Positions 27,092 to 34,183 of a stretch of 64,000 bases of DNA are shown in pieces (positions within the stretch are counted from its first letter, which is position 1; each line of letters begins with the position of its first letter). The position numbers and the translations under genes are program-made. The stretch comes from Bacteroidota bacterium (GTDB taxonomy: Bacteria; Bacteroidota; Bacteroidia; Bacteroidales; F082), in the NCBI GenBank assembly GCA_020444415.1, contig JAHLLA010000005.1, positions 124,001 through 188,000 on the forward strand, read 5' to 3'. Under the pieces are notes generated by a model. That model made no database searches and was not told the DNA's origin. It saw only the letters and a program-made list of their open reading frames with translations.

Positions 27092-27601
27092 TCAATAAAG
27101 AATAACCCCTTTAGCGACAAAAGTATATTCAAGTTTGGGTTCCGTTATGGCATCAATCTCTTCCTGGGTTTTACCTTCATCTTCTGCCATGTGTTTCAAC
27201 ACGTCCACAGGAATTTCCTCATAAGTGGCAATGCCTTCAATAACAGCGGTTTTTCCAGTTGCATCTTTGGGTAATAAAAAGCTGTCGTCCTTAAATGTTA
27301 CATGAATGATTTCATCGTTACCCATGTCTATATCTACCCAGCAACCCGACATTTGACAAACTGAAGCTACATCGCCGGTTAATTTTACTTCAACCGTTTC
27401 TTTGCCTTCCAGTAATTGGGGCAGATTTTGTGCAGAAATGGCTTCATCAGCAGTAATTTCTTCTCCAAAATTACCTGTTGAAGATGTGGGAACTACAGCG
27501 GTTTCATGCTTTCCATCTTGTTCTTTTTGTTCATTCTGGTTGCAGCATGAACTAAAAATAACAAGTAACGCAACTGCCAGCAAATAGAAAGTTTTTCTCA
27601 T
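27092..27601 (-). CDS. DUF4920 lipoprotein
   Basis: A protein of 169 residues. The signal sequence MRKTFYLLAVALLVIFSSCC ends in a lipobox-like SSC, so it is likely a lipoprotein. The rest matches DUF4920: an OB-like small domain with two cysteines in VCQMSGCWVDIDMG and the ending ATYEEIPVDVLKHMAEDEG. Function is not established. It is the last gene of the cbb3 operon, 2 bases after the cytochrome c gene, which suggests a respiratory or metal-related role; the paired cysteines would allow metal binding. Confidence 0.8.
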   Translation of the reverse strand: MRKTFYLLAVALLVIFSSCCNQNEQKEQDGKHETAVVPTSSTGNFGEEITADEAISAQNLPQLLEGKETVEVKLTGDVASVCQMSGCWVDIDMGNDEIIHVTFKDDSFLLPKDATGKTAVIEGIATYEEIPVDVLKHMAEDEGKTQEEIDAITEPKLEYTFVAKGVILY

Positions 27602-27603
27602 AT

Positions 27604-28071
27604 TTAAGGCCTAACTATTTTGATGTCTTTTACTTCTTCAACTGTGATGGTGCCCCCATCATTTCCCCATGCATTAAGTACATAGTTAATCACATTTACT
27701 GCATCTTCGTGTGTATCTACCTGGAAAGGCATGGGCATATTATAAGTAACGCCGTTTACCACCATTTCTTCGTGCGATCCGTTCAATACCTGCCTAACAG
27801 CTCTTTTTTTGTCGGCCATCAAGTAGTCTGAATCTTTAAGTGGCGGAAATGCGTTGGGTATACCCAAGCCGGTAAGCTGATGGCAAGCCACGCATTTCGC
27901 TTTATAAATTTTGGCCCCTTCCGGGAATTTCGCATCAGCCGGATCATCCTGTGGAAGATAAACTACAGAATTCTCAGTATCCATTGTATAAGTTGATCTA
28001 AGATAAGCATAGGAGCTTGCTGCAGTTACAATCAAACTGCCCAGTAATAAAATAATTGTTATTTTTTTCAT
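27604..28071 (-). CDS. Periplasmic mono-haem cytochrome c
   Basis: A signal peptide (MKKITIILLLGSLIVTAASS) or membrane anchor is followed by a class I cytochrome c domain with the haem motif CVACHQ and a distal methionine, probably in YNMPMPF. At 155 residues it could be the electron donor for the cbb3 oxidase encoded upstream in the same operon. The stop is 2 bases from the DUF4920 start. Confidence 0.88.
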   Translation of the reverse strand: MKKITIILLLGSLIVTAASSYAYLRSTYTMDTENSVVYLPQDDPADAKFPEGAKIYKAKCVACHQLTGLGIPNAFPPLKDSDYLMADKKRAVRQVLNGSHEEMVVNGVTYNMPMPFQVDTHEDAVNVINYVLNAWGNDGGTITVEEVKDIKIVRP

Positions 28072-28103
28072 GTTTACACCTATTTTAATGTTATTAATTT
28101 ATT

Positions 28104-28856
28104 TTAATGGCAACAAGGTATGGTCTCTTTTCCTATTTCTGAAGTAGTGTGCTTCATTGTTTTTTCGTGGGGTTGTAACATTTTCTTTGGTGGACTTATA
28201 TAAGGTATGCCAAGCGACAGTCCCCTTAAAATGAAGATGATACCCAGAATTATTATAAAAGCCGACACAACACCTTTAAACCTTTTTCTAATATTTGTTC
28301 CTATTAAATTTCCAACAATGGGTATGGAAGCCATAATAGGAATTGTTCCGATGCCAAAGATACTCATGTAAATGGCACCTTGCACAATATCGTTTGTATT
28401 TATTGCACCTGCAATGGCTACATAAACCAGGCCACAAGGTAACAAACCGTTTAGTAATCCGATAACCAACAGGGAAGGGTAGGAGGAAATGCTGAATAAT
28501 TTCCGGAACTTGCCGATCAGTTTGCCGGCAAAACCAAAAAAGAAACGGTCAATATTTACCTGACCTTTAAACAGAACGGGAAATAAAACAGAAAGTATAA
28601 GAACAATACCCAATCCAATTGAAGCCCATTGCTGAAGTCCTGCCATTTCGATACCCTGACCAAGGAGTCCAAAAATAACACCCAGAAGCGCATAAGTAGC
28701 TACCCTTCCGGCATTATAAATGACACTTCCGAAAACTTTATGAATCCATGATTTGTTACCAAGTGGTAAAGCAACTGCAATGGGGCCACACATGCCAATA
28801 CAGTGCAGGCTTCCCACCAGTCCGGTCATTAAAGCAACTATGTATAAATCGTTCAT
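28104..28856 (-). CDS. SafE/UreH-like membrane protein of the cbb3 cluster
   Basis: A six-helix membrane protein of the sulfite exporter TauE/SafE (UreH-like) family, 250 residues. The first helix carries SLHCIGMCGPIAVALPLG, whose Cys-x3-Cys pair is conserved in the copper-linked members near cbb3 genes, and a second block GLLNGLLPCGLVYVA follows. The C-terminus is unusual: a soluble His-containing tail ending CCH. These suggest copper handling for oxidase assembly (inference). The frame opens with a TTG at 28868, but the ATG at 28856, one base after the ccoH stop, gives the expected start MNDLYIVALMTG. Confidence 0.85.
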   Translation of the reverse strand: MNDLYIVALMTGLVGSLHCIGMCGPIAVALPLGNKSWIHKVFGSVIYNAGRVATYALLGVIFGLLGQGIEMAGLQQWASIGLGIVLILSVLFPVLFKGQVNIDRFFFGFAGKLIGKFRKLFSISSYPSLLVIGLLNGLLPCGLVYVAIAGAINTNDIVQGAIYMSIFGIGTIPIMASIPIVGNLIGTNIRKRFKGVVSAFIIILGIIFILRGLSLGIPYISPPKKMLQPHEKTMKHTTSEIGKETIPCCH

Positions 28857-28857
28857 G

Positions 28858-29304
28858 CTAATTAACAAAGAATTTCTGTTCTATATAGTATCCTTCTGCA
28901 TTTTGGTACCAGTGGATTTTCATTACATACAGCCCTGTTTGAAAGGCATCCAAAGGAAAGTACATCCTTCCGGTTGAGTCGGGTTGGATTTTTGAAGCGA
29001 AATCCAATAGCTGATTCGAAGGGCGGAAAAATATGATGGATCCCGAATCAGGATCGATTTCGGGCACTGAGAACACCATGTATTCGTTCTCCCTTGTCAT
29101 ATTGAAATCATCACGAAAAATACGTGCGTTATTTATCTCTTCAATCCTGTTTTGATATTGAAGCCCTTTAGGATAATAGTCGCGTTCCACCAGGTCGATC
29201 GTATTTATGCTACTCATGTATACCAATACAAAAATAAAACACATAAACAGCACGATCGCAATAACAAGTTTGGTACCCCAGTTCCATTTTATCCTTTTCG
29301 ACAT
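28858..29304 (-). CDS. ccoH: FixH/CcoH cbb3 assembly protein
   Basis: A 148-residue membrane-anchored protein: one N-terminal helix (KLVIAIVLFMCFIFVLVYM) and a periplasmic beta domain containing ERDYYPKGLQYQNRIEEINNA. The last 40 residues, including FQTGLYVMKIHWYQNAEGYY, match FixH. CcoH is a partner of CcoN during oxidase assembly. It lies 21 bases after ccoG. Confidence 0.88.
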   Translation of the reverse strand: MSKRIKWNWGTKLVIAIVLFMCFIFVLVYMSSINTIDLVERDYYPKGLQYQNRIEEINNARIFRDDFNMTRENEYMVFSVPEIDPDSGSIIFFRPSNQLLDFASKIQPDSTGRMYFPLDAFQTGLYVMKIHWYQNAEGYYIEQKFFVN

Positions 29305-29325
29305 ATTGGTATATTTTTAGAAATA

Positions 29326-30741
29326 CTAAGGTTTATCCAGTGCATTCGGACCTACAAAAGTACTTTTATATTCTTCAACTTTTTCATTATTTCGGTACAA
29401 TCCGATAATAATAGGCGTACTCGAACTGTTGAGTTGATCTTTGCTAATAATCACCAGGAATGACCCTTTACCTACTTCTCCTTTATTTACCACCAAATTC
29501 TCTCCCAGATATTTGATACTTCCCTGGTGCGATTCCAGTTTAAAATCAATATTGATGGGTTGACTTATTTTATTTACAATATTAAAATTGTAGATATTGC
29601 TGATGCTGTCTGCACCATATTCCTGGTAGAGAGAACCCCTGGCCCGTAAAATGGTAGCTTCAAAATCACCCCTGATCATAAACAGCCCGGCCACAAAAAA
29701 AATCAGCAAGGTCAGAACCACAGAATAAGCAATGGATCGAGGGTTGAAAATTTTATGTTTTCCCGTTTCAATGCCTTCTTCCGAGTCATAACGGATCAGT
29801 CCGCGTGGTTTGTTCACTTTATCCATCACACTGTCGCAGGCATCCATACAGGCTGTGCAATTGATACACTCCATTTGGGTGCCATTGCGGATATCAATTC
29901 CTGTTGGGCAAACGATAACACATTTATTACAGTTGATACAATCACCCGAGTTAGTATCCCTGTTTTTAGAAAGGGGCATTCTAGGCTCGCCTCTTTTATA
30001 ATCGTAACCAACAATAATAGATTTTTTATCGATTAAAACGCCTTGTAACCTCCCATAAGGACAAGCAATGGTACAAACTTGTTCGCGAAAAAAGGCGAAA
30101 ACAAAATAGAAGGCACCCGCAAAGATCACCAGGCCAATAAAACCACCGAGGTGCGCCAACGGCCCTTCAGTGAAGTAATTAAATAAAGCATCGATACCAA
30201 TTATATAAGCAAGAAATGTGGAAGCCGTAATCAACGCGATGAGGAAGAAGATGGTGTGTTTCAGCGTCTTCTTTCTAATTTTTTCTGCATTCCACTTTTG
30301 CCTGTCGAGCCGTTTTTGTGCCGAATAATCGCCTTCGATCAAATATTCGATCCGGCGGAATACGAATTCCATAAAGATGGTTTGTGGGCAAACCCAACCG
30401 CAGAATAATCGTCCGAAAATAACAGTGAACAATACGATAAAGACCAATAAAGTTATGAACGTCAGCAGTATTAGGTGAAAATCCTGGGGCCAGAAAATAA
30501 CACCAAAGATGATGAATTTCCTTTCCATAATGTTAAACAGCATGATGGGCTCACCATTGATTTTAATGAAAGGCCCCACATAGAAAATCAACAGCAGTAT
30601 GGTGGCTAATATTCTTCGACGGTTGAAATAGGTGCCTGCCGGTTTTTTTGCATATACCCATTTTCTTTTTCCCTGGCTGTCAACAGTAGTTAAACTGTCT
30701 CTGAAATAGGTGGTTTCTTTCGTTTGTTTTTTATGATCCAT
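29326..30741 (-). CDS. ccoG: CcoG/FixG iron-sulfur membrane protein, cbb3 maturation
   Basis: CcoG is a membrane ferredoxin-like protein that reduces Cu(II) during copper loading of the cbb3 enzyme. Of 471 residues, the first third holds several membrane helices with GRLFCGWVCPQTIFME. The centre has two [4Fe-4S] motifs in CINCNKCVIVCP and CINCTACMDAC, and a further helix (SIAYSVVLTLLIFFVAGLFM) precedes an Ig-like C-terminal domain. The start ATG is used. It is separated from ccoP by 119 bases that hold a hairpin. Confidence 0.93.
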   Translation of the reverse strand: MDHKKQTKETTYFRDSLTTVDSQGKRKWVYAKKPAGTYFNRRRILATILLLIFYVGPFIKINGEPIMLFNIMERKFIIFGVIFWPQDFHLILLTFITLLVFIVLFTVIFGRLFCGWVCPQTIFMEFVFRRIEYLIEGDYSAQKRLDRQKWNAEKIRKKTLKHTIFFLIALITASTFLAYIIGIDALFNYFTEGPLAHLGGFIGLVIFAGAFYFVFAFFREQVCTIACPYGRLQGVLIDKKSIIVGYDYKRGEPRMPLSKNRDTNSGDCINCNKCVIVCPTGIDIRNGTQMECINCTACMDACDSVMDKVNKPRGLIRYDSEEGIETGKHKIFNPRSIAYSVVLTLLIFFVAGLFMIRGDFEATILRARGSLYQEYGADSISNIYNFNIVNKISQPINIDFKLESHQGSIKYLGENLVVNKGEVGKGSFLVIISKDQLNSSSTPIIIGLYRNNEKVEEYKSTFVGPNALDKP

Positions 30742-30803
30742 CCCGATCGTATTTTATGGATTAATATACCTATATAACTTATTATCTTCGACCTAAAAGT
30801 TCA

Positions 30804-30827
30804 GAAGCCGGATTGAAATCCGGCTTC
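30804..30827 (-). terminator. Stem-loop between ccoP and ccoG
   Basis: The arms GAAGCCGGAT (30804-30813) and ATCCGGCTTC (30818-30827) make a 10-bp perfect stem with a 4-base loop, 34 bases after the ccoP stop. Only a short T stretch (TTTT, interrupted) follows on the minus strand, so it may be a weak terminator or an mRNA-stability element that lowers expression of ccoG and the genes after it relative to the structural genes. Confidence 0.6.
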
Positions 30828-30860
30828 CGTTTATTTTGAAATCAACTCAAGCACTCATAT

Positions 30861-31466
30861 TTAATACTCCTTTCCTTGCGGTGCTTTGGGCGTTGCGGGT
30901 GTCGATCCTTGCAACTCAACAAGAATGAAACTTACCACTTCAAGTCGTTTTTGTTCAGAAAGCTGGTCCTTGTATGGAATCATCCCTTTTTCAATAACAC
31001 CAGTTTCAACAATTTTGTACAGATCTTCCACCGTATTTCCATGAATCCAGTAATTGTCGGTCATATTGGGGCCAACAAGTCCGCCACCATCTACCAAATG
31101 GCAGACGGCACAAATCTTATCCCAGGTTTCCTTGCCGCTGGCCAATGATGCTTCATCTTCCAGCACAACCACTTCAAAAGCGGCAGCACCTTCAGAAGCT
31201 GCCGGTTTGGCATTTTCCACATTTTCCATTTCATTGGCATATTCCCGGTATTGAATCAGGTCGTCAGAACGAAATACAAAAAGTCGGATGCTGTAAACTA
31301 CCGCAAATACAATGGTCAGATAAAAAAGCCATTTCCACCAGGGTGGCAGATCATTGTCCAACTCCCTGATGCCATCATAATCATGATCCTTGATAAGCTT
31401 TTCGTTGGTGAGTGTATCATATTCATAATCTTCATTATGATGCTGATTTGTATTTTCTTTAGCCAT
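30861..31466 (-). CDS. ccoP: cbb3 oxidase subunit CcoP, mono-haem form
   Basis: The membrane cytochrome c subunit of the cbb3 oxidase, 201 residues. A cytoplasmic N-terminus with the DGIRELDNDLPPWW motif leads into a membrane helix (LFYLTIVFAVVYSI). A single haem site CAVCH (Cys119, Cys122) follows, with VGPNMTDNYWIHG after it. Proteobacterial CcoP has two haem domains in about 300 residues. The shorter one-haem form here is complete, with no sign of truncation, and is known in Bacteroidota. Confidence 0.93.
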   Translation of the reverse strand: MAKENTNQHHNEDYEYDTLTNEKLIKDHDYDGIRELDNDLPPWWKWLFYLTIVFAVVYSIRLFVFRSDDLIQYREYANEMENVENAKPAASEGAAAFEVVVLEDEASLASGKETWDKICAVCHLVDGGGLVGPNMTDNYWIHGNTVEDLYKIVETGVIEKGMIPYKDQLSEQKRLEVVSFILVELQGSTPATPKAPQGKEY

Positions 31467-31485
31467 ATTACTATTGTTTTTTAAT

Positions 31486-31683
31486 TCAGGTTAAATGATT
31501 TTCATCATGCAGATCCGTATGCTTATCGAGTGGCAGGTTTTTCATTTCTTCCATATGTTCTTTATCTGCGGTCAGCACCATATAACCAACTACAATGAAA
31601 AATATAAAGAAAAGAAGTAATGAAATGATCGGGTATATTTCTATACCTGCTATTTGTTCCAAAGTATGCGAAACGATCTTCAT
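31486..31683 (-). CDS. ccoQ: CcoQ/FixQ-like small subunit of the cbb3 oxidase
   Basis: A 65-residue protein with one membrane helix (YPIISLLLFFIFFIVVGYMVL) and a short polar, acidic tail. It lies between ccoNO (22 bases) and ccoP (19 bases), the normal place of ccoQ, which stabilises the complex. Sequence conservation in this family is low, so position and topology carry the call. Confidence 0.8.
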   Translation of the reverse strand: MKIVSHTLEQIAGIEIYPIISLLLFFIFFIVVGYMVLTADKEHMEEMKNLPLDKHTDLHDENHLT

Positions 31684-31705
31684 GATTTATTAATTACATA
31701 TTAGC

Positions 31706-33829
31706 TTAATCATTATATACGTCAGTGCCAAGTCGTTGTAAGTAGGCAATCAAAGCAATGATCTCTTTATTATCTTCTGCTTCTATACCGCCCGCACGAA
31801 GTCCGTCACCGATCTTTTTAGCCTGAGCCTGTAAATCGGCTACTGCCTGCTCGGCAAAACCATCTGGATAAGGCACACCCATTTGTTGCATGACCTCAAT
31901 TTTCTTTTTTGTACTGCTGATATCAAGATCATTTTCTGCCAACCAAGGGTATGGGGGCATGATGGACTCGGCATTTAACTTTTGCGGATCAATCATGTGG
32001 TTATAGTGCCACGAATCGGGTTTATAATTCGGTAAAGATTTTACACCAATCCTTGCCAAATCAGGCCCGGTTCTTTTGGAACCAAACTGGAACGGATGAT
32101 CGTACACTGTTTCGCCCGCTTTTGTGTATTCACCATATCTTTCTGTTTCACTGCGGAAAGGTCTGATCATTTGAGAGTGGCATGTATAACAACCTTCTCT
32201 CACATAAATATCCCTTCCTTCCAGTTCAAGCGGTGTGTAAGGTTTTACGCTGCTAATGGTGGGCACATTTGTTTTCACCAGGTACATCGGAATAATCTCA
32301 ATTAACCCTCCGATTAATACAGCAATAAGCGCTAAAATGGTAAACTGAATCGGCTTGCCTTCCAGTTTCCTGTGCCAGCCTTCTTTTTTATCTGAATGTG
32401 CTTTTTCCAGGGCAGGCGCTTCATCTTCTTCGTAACGAATGAAACTTCCGGCAACTGATGTTTTAACGATGTTATACACAAACAGGAGCATACCGATAAA
32501 ATACAATGAGCCACCAAATGCCCTCAGGTAATACATGGGTAAAATTTGTGTAACAGTCTCAAGGAAATTGGGGTAAGCCAGGTATCCATCGGCTGTAAAC
32601 TCTTTCCACATCAATGCTTGTGTAAATCCGGCAAAATAAAGTGGAATTGAGAAGAATAACATTCCCAATGTGGCAATCCAGAAATGTGTATTTGCCAATT
32701 TTACAGAGAATAATTTTGTGTTGAATAAACGGGGCACCAGCCAGTAAATCATTCCGAAAGTCAACATGCCGTTCCAGCCGAGTGTACCAATATGCACATG
32801 GGCAATAGTCCAGTCGGTAAAGTGGCTCAATGCATTCACAGTTTTAAGGGATAGCATAGGTCCTTCAAACGTGGCCATACCATAAGCCGTGATACCTACA
32901 ACAAGCATTTTCAGCACCGGATCTTCACGAACCTTATCCCAGGCTCCTCTCAATGTGAGAAGACCGTTGATCATACCACCCCAGGATGGGGCTATCAGCA
33001 TGACTGAAAATACCACGCCAAGTGCCTGGGCCCAGTCTGGAAGTGCTGAATACAGCAGGTGGTGAGGTCCTGCCCATATATAGATGAAGATTAAGGCCCA
33101 AAAGTGAATGATGGATAGCTTATAGGAGTAAATAGGTCTGTTTGAAATCTTCGGCACAAAATAATACATCAAACCAAGGTATGGAGTTGTTAAAAAGAAT
33201 GCCACTGCATTGTGTCCGTACCACCACTGTACCAGTGCGTCCTGGATACCGGCATACACCGGATAACTTTTCCAAATGCTTACCGGGATTTCAACATTAT
33301 TGGTAATATAGAGCACCGCAACTGTCACCCATGTGGCAATATAAAACCAGATGGCTACATAAATGTGTTTTACCCTTCTTTTAAGGATGGTTCCAATCAT
33401 ATTTACACCGAAAACAACCCAGATGAGCACGACCGCGATGTCGATAGGCCATTCAAGTTCGGCATATTCTTTTGAAGACGTAAAACCAAGAGGTAAAGTA
33501 ATGGCCGCGGCAAGTATAATGAGTTGCCATCCCCAGAAGTGGATGTTACCAAATAATTTACTGTACATCGGTGTTTTTAAAAGCCGGGGCATTGAATAGT
33601 ACACAGCCGTAAATATGCCGTTACCCACAAAAGCGAAAATGACTGCATTTGTGTGTAATGGCCTGATCCGTCCGAATGAGAGCCATGAAATGGAACCGCT
33701 CATATTTGGGAAGATCAACTCAAAAGCGGCAGTTAAACCAACCAGCATACCTATAACGCCATAAACTATCGTAGCGAATATGAACATTTTGGTTAGTTTG
33801 TTGTCATACGTAAATCTTTCTAACTCCAT
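31706..33829 (-). CDS. ccoNO: Fused cbb3 oxidase subunits I and II (CcoN-CcoO)
   Basis: A single 707-residue polypeptide. Residues 1 to about 465 are CcoN with twelve membrane helices. Ligand positions match the known cbb3 enzyme: His59, His206, the cross-linked Tyr250, His256-His257 (AGPHHLLY) and His344/His346 (TIAHVHIG). After a linker of about 35 residues, a helix (FTILALIAVLIGGLIEIIPM) leads into CcoO with the c-haem motif CYTCHSQM (Cys547, Cys550). In most bacteria these are two genes; the fusion is a recognised Bacteroidota form. CcoS lies 9 bases upstream. Confidence 0.95.
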   Translation of the reverse strand: MELERFTYDNKLTKMFIFATIVYGVIGMLVGLTAAFELIFPNMSGSISWLSFGRIRPLHTNAVIFAFVGNGIFTAVYYSMPRLLKTPMYSKLFGNIHFWGWQLIILAAAITLPLGFTSSKEYAELEWPIDIAVVLIWVVFGVNMIGTILKRRVKHIYVAIWFYIATWVTVAVLYITNNVEIPVSIWKSYPVYAGIQDALVQWWYGHNAVAFFLTTPYLGLMYYFVPKISNRPIYSYKLSIIHFWALIFIYIWAGPHHLLYSALPDWAQALGVVFSVMLIAPSWGGMINGLLTLRGAWDKVREDPVLKMLVVGITAYGMATFEGPMLSLKTVNALSHFTDWTIAHVHIGTLGWNGMLTFGMIYWLVPRLFNTKLFSVKLANTHFWIATLGMLFFSIPLYFAGFTQALMWKEFTADGYLAYPNFLETVTQILPMYYLRAFGGSLYFIGMLLFVYNIVKTSVAGSFIRYEEDEAPALEKAHSDKKEGWHRKLEGKPIQFTILALIAVLIGGLIEIIPMYLVKTNVPTISSVKPYTPLELEGRDIYVREGCYTCHSQMIRPFRSETERYGEYTKAGETVYDHPFQFGSKRTGPDLARIGVKSLPNYKPDSWHYNHMIDPQKLNAESIMPPYPWLAENDLDISSTKKKIEVMQQMGVPYPDGFAEQAVADLQAQAKKIGDGLRAGGIEAEDNKEIIALIAYLQRLGTDVYND

Positions 33830-33838
33830 AAGCTTAGT

Positions 33839-34075
33839 TTATTGATTGTTTAATGATTCTTCACCATCATTACTTTCTGCCTCGTTGGTAGTTTTCTCTT
33901 CCTGGCTTCCGTCATCACTTTTTTTTTTAACAGGTTTGGCATCGTCAAATAGCATCCTGACGGCTGGCGAATAAGTGTCGTCGTACTGACCACTTTTCAC
34001 TGCCCATATAAATCCTACTAAGAAACTTCCTGCTACAATAATCCCAATGATGATAAGAAGAATAATAACTGACAC
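33839..34075 (-). CDS. ccoS: CcoS cbb3 assembly protein
   Basis: CcoS is needed to load cofactors into the cbb3 oxidase. Its signature FIWAVKSGQYDDTYSPAVRM is complete. I take the GTG at 34075 as start, giving MSVIILLIIIGIIVAGSFLV and 78 residues, the usual CcoS start. The frame extends 32 codons further to a TTG, but that part has no family similarity. The C-terminal 30 residues are a charged tail rich in Lys, Asp, Glu and Ser, longer than typical. It sits between ccoI and ccoNO. Confidence 0.85.
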   Translation of the reverse strand: MSVIILLIIIGIIVAGSFLVGFIWAVKSGQYDDTYSPAVRMLFDDAKPVKKKSDDGSQEEKTTNEAESNDGEESLNNQ

Positions 34076-34183
34076 GAAAGTTGTAATTTGGTTTTTTTGA
34101 TTGGCACCAAATATATATAAAATATATGTTAAAAGTGGTATATGAGTTGAATTTTTACCCGGTGATACCAACAGTATGAACTG

